Source of the DNA: Lysobacterales bacterium
GTDB lineage: Bacteria > Pseudomonadota > Gammaproteobacteria > Xanthomonadales > SZUA-36
NCBI GenBank assembly: GCA_014238945.1
Contig: JABAAB010000093.1
Coordinates: forward strand, 23,793 to 87,792
Direction: 5' to 3'
DNA: 64,000 nt
The notes below the pieces were generated by a model that worked only from the letters and a program-made list of their open reading frames with translations, made no database searches and was not told the origin of the DNA. Position numbers and translations under genes: made by a program. Positions 17,069 through 27,429 of this stretch are shown here, piece after piece. Each line of letters begins with the position of its first letter. Positions within the stretch are counted from its first letter, which is position 1.

Positions 17069-18340
17069 ATGAGCAAGCACAGTGACCTTCAAAATGATTG
17101 GGAAACCGATCCACGTTGGAGTGGCATTCGCCGAGATTACAGTCCCCAGGATGTGGAGCGATTACGGGGTAACGTGCGGGTGGAATATTCACTTGCAAGA
17201 CAAGGGTCGGAAAAATTGTGGCGCATGATGGCAGAGCAGCCTTTTGTTAACGCCCTCGGCGCGATGTCAGGTAACCAGGCGATGCAGCAGGTAAAAGCGG
17301 GTTTGAAGGCCATCTACCTGTCCGGTTGGCAGGTGGCAGCCGATGCCAACCTGGCGGGTCAGATGTATCCGGATCAATCCCTGTACCCGGCCGATTCTGT
17401 ACCCAGCGTGGTACGGCGGATCAACAATGCCCTGATGCGTGCTGACCAGTTGCGTCACGCCGAAGGTGATGACTCGATTGACTGGATGGCGCCCATCGTG
17501 GCGGACGCCGAGGCGGGGTTCGGTGGGGTGCTCAATGCCCACGAGCTAATGAAGGCCATGATCGAGGCCGGTGCGGCGGGTGTGCACTATGAAGATCAGC
17601 TGGCATCGGCCAAGAAATGTGGCCATATGGGTGGCAAGGTACTGGTTCCTACTTCAGAGGCGGTATCCAAGTTGTCTGCTGCCAGACTCGCGGCTGACAT
17701 CATGGGTGTTCCGACCATATTGGTGGCACGCACCGATGCCATGGCAGCCGGTCTGCTGACCTCCGATATCGATGAATATGACCACCCGTTTATCACCGGA
17801 GAGCGTACGATCGAGGGGTTTTACGAGACCAGAGCGGGTATAGACCAGGCGATTGCACGTGGTTTGGCCTACGCGCCATATGCCGACCTGATCTGGTGTG
17901 AGACTGGCAAACCGGATCTTGATCAGGCGAAGAAATTTGCAGAAGGCATCCACGCCGAGTTTCCCGGCAAGATGCTGTCCTATAACTGCTCCCCTTCGTT
18001 CAACTGGAAGCAGAATCTTGATGATGTGACCATCGCAAACTTCCAGAATGAACTGGGTGCCATGGGCTACAAATTCCAGTTCATAACACTGGCGGGTTTC
18101 CACGCTCTTAATTACAGCATGTACCAGTTGGCGCGTGGTTATGGGGAAAGCCAGATGAGTGCCTATGTGAAGTTGCAGGAAGCCGAGTTTGCAGCAGAGA
18201 AAGACGGTTATTCAGGCACCAAACACCAGCGTGAGGTGGGTACCGGTTATTTCGATGCCATTACCCAGGTGCTCAGCCAGGGCAAGTCATCGCTGTCCGC
18301 ACTTGCAGGGTCAACCGAAGAGGAGCAGTTCGACGAATAA
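17069..18340 (+). CDS. aceA: isocitrate lyase
   Basis: A 423-residue enzyme close to the E. coli length. The catalytic loop [13 protein letters not shown] carries the active-site cysteine, with other landmarks [48 protein letters not shown]-type [11 protein letters not shown], and [12 protein letters not shown]. It cleaves isocitrate into glyoxylate and succinate, bypassing the decarboxylating steps of the TCA cycle. It lies 29 bases after aceB with a GGAG-type ribosome site, and a strong terminator follows at 18389. The short C-terminal tail is acidic (STEEEQFDE). Confidence 0.97.
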   Translation: MSKHSDLQNDWETDPRWSGIRRDYSPQDVERLRGNVRVEYSLARQGSEKLWRMMAEQPFVNALGAMSGNQAMQQVKAGLKAIYLSGWQVAADANLAGQMYPDQSLYPADSVPSVVRRINNALMRADQLRHAEGDDSIDWMAPIVADAEAGFGGVLNAHELMKAMIEAGAAGVHYEDQLASAKKCGHMGGKVLVPTSEAVSKLSAARLAADIMGVPTILVARTDAMAAGLLTSDIDEYDHPFITGERTIEGFYETRAGIDQAIARGLAYAPYADLIWCETGKPDLDQAKKFAEGIHAEFPGKMLSYNCSPSFNWKQNLDDVTIANFQNELGAMGYKFQFITLAGFHALNYSMYQLARGYGESQMSAYVKLQEAEFAAEKDGYSGTKHQREVGTGYFDAITQVLSQGKSSLSALAGSTEEEQFDE

Positions 18341-18388
18341 CCGCAGTTGTGTGTGATTTATTACGGTAATCAGTACACTGCAAAAGCA

Positions 18389-18413
18389 AAAGGGCGGTCA
18401 TTGACCGCCCTTT
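18389..18413 (+). terminator. Rho-independent terminator after aceBA
   Basis: AAAGGGCGGTC-att-GACCGCCCTTT is an 11-bp perfect stem with a 3-base loop running into a T-run (CTTTTTAATT). It lies 48 bases past the aceA stop. The A-run on the other side means it could also serve the minus-strand DUF2628 gene. Confidence 0.92.
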
Positions 18414-18444
18414 TTAATTATTTGATTGATAATCTTGTTTTAAT

Positions 18445-18849
18445 CTATGCAGCGCTGGCCAGGTGAATTGCGCCGTGATAGTGATCGTCATTGGCTGCCC
18501 GGATAGCCTGGCGGCGGCTTTGTGCGGCTACCGTACACTTCCAATTGAATTTTTCTTCCGTCAGTGCCCTGGCGTGCCAGCGATAACCTATGAAACCCGG
18601 TTTGATGCCAAAAACGATGACCAGAAGGGTCAACAAAAGAATTTCACCGACCGGACTGGACATCCAGCCTCCAGCCAGTTGCGCTATATCAAACATCAGC
18701 GTGGTGGTAACGACCAGTAAAAGTGTAGTGAGACCCAGTCCACGGCGTACCGCCCAGACCGAGGGCGCTAAAAACGCCAACCAGGAAAAGCCGCGTCGCA
18801 CGGCCTGGTAACCATATTTTGGATGTTGATAAATATCAAATACGCGCAT
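18445..18849 (-). CDS. DUF2628 membrane protein
   Basis: A 134-residue protein opening MRVFDIYQHPKYGYQAVRRGFSW, the characteristic start of DUF2628. Hydrophobic helices cover about residues 23-32, 37-59 (LGLTTLLLVVTTTLMFDIAQLA) and 68-84 (ILLLTLLVIVFGIKPGFIGY). The motif GFIGYRWHARAL is typical of the family, followed by a soluble tail. The function of DUF2628 is not known; it is a small inner-membrane protein that may bind a partner on the cytoplasmic side. It is transcribed alone, convergent with aceA. Confidence 0.85.
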   Translation of the reverse strand: MRVFDIYQHPKYGYQAVRRGFSWLAFLAPSVWAVRRGLGLTTLLLVVTTTLMFDIAQLAGGWMSSPVGEILLLTLLVIVFGIKPGFIGYRWHARALTEEKFNWKCTVAAQSRRQAIRAANDDHYHGAIHLASAA

Positions 18850-19033
18850 GTATTTTGTAGAAAACCTCCGTCATTGCATCATACATTAAGACGACTGAAA
18901 CCAGCTGATGGTTCCCGTGTCTGCACGCCTGTCTTGAAATCTTCCCGGATCATGTGTTACCTGAAAATCAATTATCCCAAGCATGGAATCAATTCTAAAG
19001 TGCCTTTGGTCATGTTGCCATGATCCAGGTCAA

Positions 19034-20584
19034 TCAGGCCGGGTCGGATGCCGCGCATTTGAAGGGAATATCCACGGCCGGTGGGCGCGTAATTCCTTCG
19101 CGTTCGAGGACTTCCATGATGGCAGGGAAAGGACTCGGGTCGAACTTGTGATACGTCAGCCAGTTGGCCAGTTGGTACGGCACACCGGACTCGGCATAGG
19201 GGCGTAGTACCTCGGTGGCTTCCTGCTCCCGCCCAAGGATCTTCAGAGCATGCCAGCGTGAAGAACGTGCATAATTATCATCCGGGTCAATGCCGGCAAG
19301 TAATTTTTCTGCATCCTTTGTTCTGCCTTCAATACGTGCTTGTCGGATAGGGACCAGCTGGTTGTTCTGGGGGGTTAAACGTTGGAATCGTTCAGCAAGT
19401 TGCCTGCCTTCCAATACACGACCGGACCACATCAGTGTTCTGTGGGTTTGATAAATCAAGGTTGAATTATCCGGCCAGCGTTTCAATGCCTCTAATCCAA
19501 AGTCCGCTGCAGCCGAGGCGTCCATATGTCGATAGGCAGAACTCATGTAGGTAGCAGCGCTGAATTCATCCGTCTCCCCGCGCTCGCGCAAGTATTGCAG
19601 TATTTTGACCGCCTGCTCATTATCATCCAGTATGGCGAGGACCCAGATCAGACTGCCCCTTGCCAACTCATCATTTGGTCTTTCCTTGAGGTATTGGGTT
19701 AGCAGACGGACGGATTCGCGTGGTCGCAAGCCAACTTCTGCTTTGTAGGCCCGGAATTTCTTTTGGTCGATTTCATTGGCTGCTGTTTCTATGGCGCGAT
19801 CAATCCGTGTATTGAATTCCTGCAGCATCTGGCGGGGTTCAAGATCGGTCAGTCCGCTATCGGTCCTTGAGGGTGTCAGCTGTGTTTTCCAGAAATCAGC
19901 GGCCTGCAGATGCGCATCCGCAAATGACGGGTCTATGGAACGTGCCGCTGTTCATCAACAGGTGATTCCGGACCAGGGCCAGACGGGCATCGGTGAATCC
20001 GGGGTCACCGACCAATGCCTGTTTGAACTGGTCTTCTGCAATCTCCAGGCTGCCATAGGAATAAATGGCCTGCTGCTCCAGGCCTTTAAGGTAGCTGTCA
20101 TAGGCGGTCAGGTTGTTGGTGGCAACACCTTTCAGGTCCGGCGCCGTGTTACCGAGCAATGAAGAGTCCAGAGCACTGGCCACATCACCGGCTTCAGTGG
20201 TTTGAACTACGGGTTGTTGAGAAGCGGAATCCGACCCCTTTTCCTCAAAGCGGGATTCCCAGACAAAATAGGCCAGTGCGAAAAGCAGGATCACGATGAT
20301 GCTGCGATCCAGCCTGTGCGCTGTCTCCTTGCGGATGAAGCAGTCCTGTCAATTTCTGACTCGCGCTTTACACCCTCCGGTGTCAACTCAAATGCCCAGG
20401 CAAAAAACAACACCAACGGAAAGCCGATCATCAGAACGACGACAACAAACTGCATGGTCCAGTCGGGTGCCCTGAAGGTATCCAGCAACAGTTCGGCAAT
20501 CTGCGCCAGCAACCATGAACCAATCAGATAGGCCACGCCCACGCGAAACACGTTGCGACGTTTTAGTTCGTTAAACAGGCTCAT
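19034..20584 (-). pseudogene. CadC-like membrane TPR protein, two frameshifts
   Basis: Three adjoining minus-strand frames together spell one protein. The first starts MSLFNELKRRNVFRVGVAYL (ATG 20584) and contains a transmembrane hairpin and ELTPEGVKRESEIDR. Near 20310 the reading must shift to continue HRLDRSIIVILLFALAYFVWE, a third membrane segment, and TPR sequence to NHLLMNSGTF. Near 19930 it must shift back to DPSFADAHLQAADFWKTQL and on to the C-terminal TPRs ending at 19034. The outer segments share a frame and only the middle differs, so two compensating indels would explain it. The family is a periplasmic TPR protein common in marine gammaproteobacteria, often with a cyclase or winged-helix domain. 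A real pseudogene is likelier than two assembly errors, but that cannot be settled here. Confidence 0.75.
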
Positions 20585-20742
20585 TGATCAGCCTCCGGCT
20601 GTACCTGTAACTTATGCCAATAATCAAGCAGACCGAACTTGAGCAGGAAGGGTTCCCAGCGAGGATCTTCATGAAGGGGCACGAGCAAACGCTCGTGCAG
20701 AATTTGTGTGATGTCGCCTTCCTCGTGGCGATTTGATGGGAT
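20581..20742 (-). pseudogene. C-terminal remnant of a second TPR protein, tandem to the first
   Basis: In one minus-strand frame this encodes NRHEEGDITQILHERLLVPL followed by HEDPRWEPFLLKFGLLDYWHKLQ and a stop. The DPRWEPFLxKxGL pattern is the usual C-terminal end of CadC-like TPR proteins. Its TGA (20583-20581) overlaps the ATG of the next gene as ATGA, so two paralogues were once translationally coupled. Everything upstream of this 53-residue tail is missing; an in-frame stop sits at 20743-20745. Confidence 0.6.
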
Positions 20743-21048
20743 TCAGAATCTGCGGACACGAATGCCCAACCAGCGGCAGGCAAGGGAGCCGCACCACGAT
20801 GCGCTTTACCGGGCACAAAGAATCTCCCGGTTTTTTGATTTTCCGAATAAGGACACGTCGTAATTACCCCCGCGGTAAACGACAGGCCTGGTACCCGTTT
20901 ACATTGACTTCGAAACGGGCAGCCGGCTTGTTGGTTTTAATTTTTTTCCTTAGTGATGCCTTTGACAAGAAATGATCCGTTCATGAATATTTATTTTTGC
21001 TTTGTATTTGCTCGTCTATTCTGCCATAAAATTTCGACAGCCTGTTGA
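20743..21048. other. intergenic region, no gene seen
   Basis: About 300 bases between the TPR remnant and the M14 peptidase stop. It is AT-rich on the right (20940-21040). I see no credible gene, strong hairpin or repeat; it may be degraded coding sequence of the lost TPR gene. Confidence 0.5.
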
Positions 21049-23610
21049 TTATTCCGGTAATTTCGTTGATTCAACCATGGAGCCGAGGTAAAGGGAGTTC
21101 ACCCACAATCGTTCGGTTCCACGCCAGAATCCGCGGAACAACGGATCGTTGGCAAATCGAACCACCAGTCCCTGGTCGTGGCGTTGAGCAATCACAGCTG
21201 CCTGACCACTGATTTGCTCTAACCGCTCCTCACCGATGTATCCGCTGAGCAGGGGAGATTGCGTATAGCGCACCGGTGTGGTGAAGGGATTATCACTGGC
21301 AGCCAATAGGGTGGTCCCACGTCGGAACAAAGGCAGGGTGGATCCATAGCCATAGGCGATGGGGTGGCTGGGGTCTACAGTGGTCGAGACAATCGCACCA
21401 CCGATGGTCTTTCTTGCCCTTTGGTCTTCGAAATTTCCGTAGGCCATGGGCCCGGTCTGATCGTTGTCGGGCGCTGTATCATTATCTTTGTCACCATTGT
21501 GCTCCTCGCTACAGTCGCCCGACGAAAAACATAGAGTTTCTGCCCAGGTCGCGGCACCTTGCGTGGCGATCAGGATACCGCCGTCTTTTATCCAGGTGGC
21601 GATGCGTTGTTTCAATTCGTCACCGATGGCCTTGTAGTTCCCATTCGCCATCAACAGGTGGCTGTAGTCATGCAGTCGAATCTGTTTGAGGCGGGTCATG
21701 CCCACCATCACGGGTGCCACACCAAGCCGTTGATCCATCTGGTGCCAAACCTCTCCAACGGCATAAGCGTTGGTTCCTTCACCGGAGACAAGAAGCGCTT
21801 TGACATCACGCAAGGTCTTGAATCGGGAGGTGCCGAGATTGGGCCCTGAACCGGTCAGGTGGCTGTTTGAGGAATACACATTGACACCACCATCATGTGC
21901 CTTACGCAGGATCACCAGGATGGCTTCATTTTTGTCCTGATCCTGGATTCCAGGCAGGATCACCAGGCTTCCTTCGCCAAAAGACCGGGAACCCATCGCG
22001 TTACCGGAACTGAATGAACGAGTCGCTGCACGAACCCTGGCACCGGTATGCAGAAGTTGCTGCAATATGGCGGGGGTCCCGAGTTGCTGCCACTCAATGA
22101 TCCAGGCCACCGCATCGGCCTGCGGTGCGGCTGTTTTTTCCGGGGCAACGTGATTCCCGGTTGGGGGCAGACGAGACAACCTGGCATAGGGCAGGTTATA
22201 GGCCAGTGCCATGTTCCACGCAGAAACATCATAAAAGGTATTTTCGACAAAATCTGTACGTGTTTCGAGCAGGGCTTGTGCCATGCCAAATTGTTGTTGC
22301 TCTACCGGGACTACCCAGGCATGACCCGGTGAAAAGTGGTGTCCGTTGGCTGTGACTTCCTTTGCCAGGGCGCTAAATTCAACATGGTGACGACGAAATA
22401 CGTCCAGCAGCGCCTGCGCCCTGGCCGGGTCGTTGTCATCACCGATCACCCAGGCCTGGAAATCAGACTTCTCGGCCTGGTTGCGCATGGTCGCGTAGAA
22501 TCCGGCCTGGTAATCTTTCAGATCATTGCTGAGTTGCTGTGCACCTTCGAGTGTGGACAACGAAGTGCGCACATGGTTGTGGATGGCCTGAGCAAAGGTC
22601 AGCGGACCAGATTCCCGGTCTATGACGGAACCGCGTACGCTCGGTTGTTCAAACAAAATACCGATACTGCCGTTGATATCCGGGTAGGTCGAGCCTTTGC
22701 CGTAATAAAAATCATCATAGGCATCCTCGGTGAAAAACATCACCCCGGCCTGGTCCAGGCTGGCGGCGTGAAATTTCGCCAGCGCCCGGGTCATATCGAG
22801 GTTTTCGGTGGTCGTCAACGGGTGTTGGCGTGTCGGTACGCCGGGCTGAAAAAAGTAACCATCGTGACCGGTTTCATGATGGTCGGTGATGACATGTGGC
22901 AACCAGCGGTGAAATTCAGTGATGCGCGCGCGTGATTCGGGGTGGACCAGTGGCAACCAGTCACGGTTGAGGTCAAACAGGTAGTGATTGGTCCTGCCCC
23001 GTGGCCAGTCCTCGTTGTGAACACGTGAATTACGGTCGGATACACTATTCAGACTATGGTTGGCGTTGGACCAGCTTGAAAAACGGTTCAATCCGTCCGG
23101 GTTCAGGCTGGGATCCAGGATGATGATGGTGTTTTCAAGCAGGTCTTCAACATTATCTGATGTCGAAGCCGCCAGGTACCAGGCCACGACCATGGCCGCA
23201 TTACTTCCGCTGGCTTCATTACCGTGAATGCTGTAACCCAGCCACACCACCAGCGGTGCACTGTGGTCACCGCTGGTTGCAGCCTGTAGATGGGACAACC
23301 GGAGTTCTTCCAGTCGGGACTGATTTTCAGGGGAACTGATGACCAGTTGCAGCAAAGGCCTTTGTTCATGTGTGCGGCCAATGACCTTGATACTGACCCG
23401 GTCAGACTGTTCAGACAGCGTGTTCATATATTGAACAAGCCCACCGTGATCCACACGCCAGTCACCCGGTTCCCAGCCCAGTACAGATTCGGGGGAGGGT
23501 ATGGATGAATCCAGCATTGCATCTTCCGGCAGGTACTCGGCCGAACCCATCGCGAGGGTGGCAACGGAAAACAACATTCCACAGATCAACAAAAGCAGAC
23601 GCACGGTCAT
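21049..23610 (-). CDS. M14-family zinc carboxypeptidase-like secreted metallopeptidase
   Basis: An 853-residue secreted protein. The start chosen, MTVRLLLLICGMLFSVATLA, is a clear signal peptide with an AGG ribosome site; a longer open start is 15 codons upstream. The M14 core occupies about residues 45-400: GYSIHGNEASGSNAAM supplies the first Zn His and Glu, DPSLNPDGLNRF the substrate-binding region, DLNRDWLPL and HVITDHHETGHDGYFF the later ligands, and ILFEQPSVRG the catalytic Glu. The remaining 450 residues hold a glutamine-amidotransferase-like fold (VKALLVSGEGTNAY, GGILIATQGAATWAE), an arrangement typical of the large bacterial M14 proteins. It probably degrades peptides in the periplasm or outside. 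It is divergent from the sugar dehydrogenase gene. Confidence 0.9.
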   Translation of the reverse strand: MTVRLLLLICGMLFSVATLAMGSAEYLPEDAMLDSSIPSPESVLGWEPGDWRVDHGGLVQYMNTLSEQSDRVSIKVIGRTHEQRPLLQLVISSPENQSRLEELRLSHLQAATSGDHSAPLVVWLGYSIHGNEASGSNAAMVVAWYLAASTSDNVEDLLENTIIILDPSLNPDGLNRFSSWSNANHSLNSVSDRNSRVHNEDWPRGRTNHYLFDLNRDWLPLVHPESRARITEFHRWLPHVITDHHETGHDGYFFQPGVPTRQHPLTTTENLDMTRALAKFHAASLDQAGVMFFTEDAYDDFYYGKGSTYPDINGSIGILFEQPSVRGSVIDRESGPLTFAQAIHNHVRTSLSTLEGAQQLSNDLKDYQAGFYATMRNQAEKSDFQAWVIGDDNDPARAQALLDVFRRHHVEFSALAKEVTANGHHFSPGHAWVVPVEQQQFGMAQALLETRTDFVENTFYDVSAWNMALAYNLPYARLSRLPPTGNHVAPEKTAAPQADAVAWIIEWQQLGTPAILQQLLHTGARVRAATRSFSSGNAMGSRSFGEGSLVILPGIQDQDKNEAILVILRKAHDGGVNVYSSNSHLTGSGPNLGTSRFKTLRDVKALLVSGEGTNAYAVGEVWHQMDQRLGVAPVMVGMTRLKQIRLHDYSHLLMANGNYKAIGDELKQRIATWIKDGGILIATQGAATWAETLCFSSGDCSEEHNGDKDNDTAPDNDQTGPMAYGNFEDQRARKTIGGAIVSTTVDPSHPIAYGYGSTLPLFRRGTTLLAASDNPFTTPVRYTQSPLLSGYIGEERLEQISGQAAVIAQRHDQGLVVRFANDPLFRGFWRGTERLWVNSLYLGSMVESTKLPE

Positions 23611-23762
23611 ATTTTCAGCCTGAAAAAAGTGAATGGTTATTCTATGCGAAGTCACTTTGGTGTGCTCATTTATTCCCGTCTCACGACGCTTTCCAGCCGC
23701 AATCAGATCAGGGCATTGTGCTGAGAGTGCCGCACGACCGATCTGCTGTTAACATGATCCTT

Positions 23763-24863
23763 ATGAAAAACATCAATGTGTTTACTTTGTTCATTGGGAT
23801 TTGCCTGGTCCAATGCACCCAGGCAGAAACACGGGTTGACCTGTTGGAGCTACCACCGGGTTTCCATATCGAAATCTATGCCGATGGGGTGGAAAATGCA
23901 CGCCAGATGGTGCGTGGTGATGAAGGTACGATTTTTGTCGGAACCCGCAGGGCCGGGAAACTCTGGGCCGTATCGGATGAGGACGGGGACCAGTTCGCTG
24001 AGCAGGTCCGCATGATTGACAGTGATCTGACCATGCCATCCGGTGTCGAGTTTCTCGGTGGTGATTTATACGTGGGGGCAGTGGATCGCATACTCCGTTA
24101 CGAAGGAATCGAATCGCGACTGGATCAACCACCCGAACCGGTGGTTATCACCGATGTTTTTCCTGAAAAAACACACCATGGATGGAAGTACCTGCGTTTC
24201 GGTCCGGATGGCATGCTGTACATTCCCATCGGTGTGCCCTGCAATATCTGTGATGAAGAGGGATTTGGTGAAATCCGTCGCATCAACCCGGATGGCAGCG
24301 GTATGGAAGTGTTCGCCCACGGGGTGCGCAACAGTGTCGGACTGGCGTTTCACCCCGACAATGGACAGCTCTGGTTTACGGACAACGGTCGGGACATGCT
24401 CGGCGACGACCTTCCGGCAGATGAGTTGAACCATGCACCGGACCAAGGCATGCATTTCGGATTTCCCTACTGTCACCAGAGTGACCTGCCTGATGAGGAA
24501 TTCGGCAAGGATCAGGATTGTGGTGACTACACCGCACCGGTCAGCGATCTGGACCCGCACGCGGCGGCACTGGGTCTCGTGTTTTACACCGGACAAATGT
24601 ATCCCTCCGAATACAGCAACCGTTTGTTCATTACCCAGCACGGTTCCTGGAACCGCAGCGAGAAGTCCGGCTACCGAATCCTGGTGCTTGATGTGCAGGC
24701 CAATGGCAAGGTATTGGACACACAGGTTTTTGTCTCCGGATGGTTGCAGAACGAGGAAGACTGGGGGCGGCCCAACGATGTGCTGGTAATGCCCGACGGG
24801 GCATTGCTGGTTTCGGATGACAAGGCGGGAGTTATTTATCGCATCAGCTACGTCGCTGAGTAG
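23763..24863 (+). CDS. PQQ-dependent sugar dehydrogenase family (sorbosone/aldose dehydrogenase-like), secreted
   Basis: A 366-residue protein with signal peptide MKNINVFTLFIGICLVQCTQA; an alternative ATG three codons upstream (23754) cannot be excluded. It has the six-bladed propeller of the soluble glucose/sorbosone dehydrogenase family. Markers are HHGWKYLRFGPDGMLYIPIG, NICDEEGFGEIRRINPDG, VFAHGVRNSVGLAFHP, WFTDNGRDMLGDDLPADELN and HGSWNRSEKSGYRI, ending RPNDVLVMPDGALLVSDD. Members oxidise sugars in the periplasm with PQQ, though many have no proven substrate. No PQQ biosynthesis genes are in the window. uppP follows 12 bases downstream. Confidence 0.9.
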   Translation: MKNINVFTLFIGICLVQCTQAETRVDLLELPPGFHIEIYADGVENARQMVRGDEGTIFVGTRRAGKLWAVSDEDGDQFAEQVRMIDSDLTMPSGVEFLGGDLYVGAVDRILRYEGIESRLDQPPEPVVITDVFPEKTHHGWKYLRFGPDGMLYIPIGVPCNICDEEGFGEIRRINPDGSGMEVFAHGVRNSVGLAFHPDNGQLWFTDNGRDMLGDDLPADELNHAPDQGMHFGFPYCHQSDLPDEEFGKDQDCGDYTAPVSDLDPHAAALGLVFYTGQMYPSEYSNRLFITQHGSWNRSEKSGYRILVLDVQANGKVLDTQVFVSGWLQNEEDWGRPNDVLVMPDGALLVSDDKAGVIYRISYVAE

Positions 24864-24875
24864 ATCAGCCAGGTC

Positions 24876-25667
24876 ATGACCTTTATCCAGATCGTGGTGC
24901 TTGCCCTCATCCAGGGGCTGACCGAGTTTTTGCCGGTGTCCAGTTCCGCTCACCTGATACTCGGCAGCAAGGTATTCGGTTGGCCTGACCAGGGTCTGGT
25001 ATTCGATGTTGCAACCCACCTGGGAACCCTGTTGGCGGTACTGGTGTATTTTCGCAAGGATCTGTTCAACATGGTGAGGCCGTGGATTGACACTGGCATT
25101 GATGATGAGCCGGCACGGAGACTGGGAAAAATTCTGATCATTTCCAGTGTGCCCGCCATAGTGGCAGGTGGTTTTTTACACGGTTGGGTGGAAGCCAGTC
25201 TCCGGGATGTTCAAATCATCGCGCTGACGACCATAGGTTTCGGTTTGCTGCTGTGGTGGGCGGATGTCCGTTTTCCGCGTGCCAGGGTGCTCTCAGGAAT
25301 GGATATGCGCTCCGGTGTGCTGATTGGTCTGGCGCAGATCCTGGCATTGGTGCCGGGTACTTCACGTTCGGGAATCACCATCACCATGGGCCGTCTGCTG
25401 GGTTTTGATGCGGACAGCGCGGCCCGGTTTTCCTTTCTGCTTTCCATCCCCATTATTGCCTCGGCAGGTGGTTATGGTGTGATGCGGATGTTATTGAATG
25501 ATGCATCCATCGACTGGCAGCAGTTCGGACTTGCGGTCGTATTGTCTGGTGTTGCAGGCTGGTTCTGTATAGCCGCATTTCTTGCCCTGCTCAAGCGTGT
25601 CGGTCTGATGCCCTTTGTGCTTTATCGCCTGGCACTGGGAATTGCCCTGCTTTGGGTAGCCTATTAG
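24876..25667 (+). CDS. uppP: undecaprenyl-diphosphatase
   Basis: A 263-residue polytopic membrane protein, standard for BacA/UppP. The catalytic motifs are QGLTEFLPVSSSAHLIL near the N-terminus (E and S/H residues) and LVPGTSRSGITITMG in the second half. Eight hydrophobic helices can be traced, ending LPFVLYRLALGIALL-type (MPFVLYRLALGIALLWVAY). It dephosphorylates undecaprenyl diphosphate at the inner membrane to recycle the lipid carrier for peptidoglycan and other surface polymers, and can confer bacitracin resistance. It follows the sugar dehydrogenase gene closely and is the last gene before the glnA promoter. Confidence 0.96.
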   Translation: MTFIQIVVLALIQGLTEFLPVSSSAHLILGSKVFGWPDQGLVFDVATHLGTLLAVLVYFRKDLFNMVRPWIDTGIDDEPARRLGKILIISSVPAIVAGGFLHGWVEASLRDVQIIALTTIGFGLLLWWADVRFPRARVLSGMDMRSGVLIGLAQILALVPGTSRSGITITMGRLLGFDADSAARFSFLLSIPIIASAGGYGVMRMLLNDASIDWQQFGLAVVLSGVAGWFCIAAFLALLKRVGLMPFVLYRLALGIALLWVAY

Positions 25668-25680
25668 ACTGACTCTACAA

Positions 25681-25697
25681 AGCACCAAATTGGTGCA
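25681..25697. promoter_or_regulatory. NtrC-binding site 1 upstream of glnA
   Basis: AGCACCA-aat-TGGTGCA matches the NtrC palindrome at 16 of 17 positions, counting the three spacer positions as free. It lies 14 bases after the uppP stop and about 170 bases upstream of the glnA sigma-54 promoter. It shares its core with the glnK site at 13329. Confidence 0.85.
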
Positions 25698-25710
25698 TGA
25701 ATTTTCTCAA

Positions 25711-25727
25711 CGTGCCATAATGGTGCC
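25711..25727. promoter_or_regulatory. NtrC-binding site 2 upstream of glnA, weaker
   Basis: CGTGCCA-taa-TGGTGCC has a good right half and a poor left half. Its centre is 30 bases from that of site 1, about three helical turns, as expected for cooperative NtrC dimers on one face of the DNA. Confidence 0.6.
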
Positions 25728-25863
25728 GTTATGACACGGGCAGCCAATCTCCATATTACCTGTGTTTTCTAAATAAGCCATTAAAATGTATCTAAAAGTC
25801 GTGAAAATATAGTTAAAATTCATGTACACCATTTTTTTTTATAATTTCAAGAAGTGATTAAGC

Positions 25864-25879
25864 TGGCATGCTATCTGCA
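25864..25879 (+). promoter_or_regulatory. sigma-54 promoter of glnA
   Basis: TGGCATGCTATCTGCA has GG and GC separated by exactly ten bases and matches the sigma-54 consensus closely. It is 55 bases upstream of the glnA ATG at 25934, and two NtrC sites lie 140-180 bases further up. Confidence 0.85.
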
Positions 25880-25933
25880 TGTATATTCTGACCCATTTTG
25901 GACTTTATCCCAATAACACGACAGGAAAACAAC

Positions 25934-27343
25934 ATGAGCGTAGAAAAAATTCAGAACATGATCCGTGAGGAAGAGATCGAATTCGTAGACCTGAGGTTTT
26001 GTGATACGGCAGGCAAGGAGCAGCATGTCAGTATGCCCGTCAGCATGATGGACGAAGATTTTTTTGAAGAGGGAAAAATGTTTGACGGCTCTTCTATCAA
26101 AGGTTGGAAAGGCATCAATGAATCAGACATGGTGCTGATGCCCGATCTGGACAGTGCCGTCAAAGACCCGTTCATGCAGCACAACACGATGATATTGCGT
26201 TGCGATGTTCTGGAACCCGATACCATGGAAGGTTACAACCGTTGCCCGAGATCCCTGGCCAAGCGCGCTGAAGCTTACCTGCAGTCCAGCGGTGTGGCCG
26301 ATGCGGCGTATTTTGGTCCCGAGCCCGAATTTTTTGTTTTTGACAGCGTCAGTTTCGGTAACGATATGCACTCCACTTTCTACAATATCGACTCGGAGGA
26401 GGGTGCCTGGAATACCGGGGCTGATTACGAGGAAGGCAACCACGGCCATCGTCCCCGTGTAAAAGGCGGTTATTTCCCGGTTCCACCGGTGGATGGCCTG
26501 CACGACCTGCGTGCCACCATATGCGAGATACTCCAACACATGGATGTTCCGGTTGAAGTGCATCACCACGAGGTCGGTACTGCCGGTCAGTGCGAAATTG
26601 GAACCAAGTTCAATACGCTGACCCGCAAGGCGGATGAGTTGCTGTTACTCAAGTACGCAACCCACAATGCTGCCCATGTCAGTGGCAGGACGGCGACTTT
26701 TATGCCCAAGCCACTGGTGGGTGACAATGGATCCGGCATGCATGTCCACCAGTCGCTATTCAAAGACGGCGAGAACCTGTTTTCAGGTGAGGAGTATGGG
26801 GGGCTTTCAACGACTGCCCTGCATTATATTGGCGGAATTTTCAAACACGCCCGGGCGATCAATGCTTTTGCCAATGCCAGCACCAACAGCTACAAACGGC
26901 TGGTACCTGGCTTTGAAGCCCCGGTGATGCTGGCTTATTCAGCCCGTAATCGTTCAGCATCGTGTCGAATTCCGCATGTCGGCAGTCCCAAGGCCCGCAG
27001 GATCGAAGTCCGTTTTGGTGATCCGGCTGGTAATGGTTACCTGATGTTTGCAGCCATGTTGATGGCTGGTATCGATGGAATCATCAACAAGATCGATCCG
27101 GGTCCCGCCATGGATAAGGATCTGTATGATCTGCCTTCAGAAGAGGTAAAAGATATTCCCACGGTTTGCGCCAGCCTTGCCCAGGCTCTGGAAGAACTGG
27201 ATTCCGACCGGGATTTTCTTAAAGCCGGCGGTGTTTTCGATGATGACCTGATCGATGCCTATATCGAACTGAAGATGGAAGAAGTGACACGTTTTCGTAT
27301 GTCCACCCATCCGGTGGAGTTCGATATGTACTATTCTATATAA
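25934..27343 (+). CDS. glnA: glutamine synthetase type I
   Basis: A 469-residue GSI-beta subunit. ATG at 25934 follows an AGGA site and gives [19 protein letters not shown]. Landmarks include [87 protein letters not shown] and the adenylylation loop [12 protein letters not shown] with its tyrosine. It makes glutamine from glutamate, ammonia and ATP as a cytoplasmic dodecamer. It should be induced by phosphorylated NtrC at the promoter above and switched off covalently by adenylylation. A DUF4124 gene, glnL and glnG follow on the same strand. Confidence 0.98.
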   Translation: MSVEKIQNMIREEEIEFVDLRFCDTAGKEQHVSMPVSMMDEDFFEEGKMFDGSSIKGWKGINESDMVLMPDLDSAVKDPFMQHNTMILRCDVLEPDTMEGYNRCPRSLAKRAEAYLQSSGVADAAYFGPEPEFFVFDSVSFGNDMHSTFYNIDSEEGAWNTGADYEEGNHGHRPRVKGGYFPVPPVDGLHDLRATICEILQHMDVPVEVHHHEVGTAGQCEIGTKFNTLTRKADELLLLKYATHNAAHVSGRTATFMPKPLVGDNGSGMHVHQSLFKDGENLFSGEEYGGLSTTALHYIGGIFKHARAINAFANASTNSYKRLVPGFEAPVMLAYSARNRSASCRIPHVGSPKARRIEVRFGDPAGNGYLMFAAMLMAGIDGIINKIDPGPAMDKDLYDLPSEEVKDIPTVCASLAQALEELDSDRDFLKAGGVFDDDLIDAYIELKMEEVTRFRMSTHPVEFDMYYSI

Positions 27344-27429
27344 AGGAGCTGTCATCCGGCAGCCCCATGGAAACCGTTGCACCCCACTATCGATGGGATG
27401 CGAAAACGGCTAAAACACGGAGTCTGGCG

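Noticed and set aside
24066..25019. A 317-codon minus-strand open frame opposite the sugar dehydrogenase and uppP
   Set aside because: It is a shadow frame: its residues show no family motif, and the plus-strand genes are certain.
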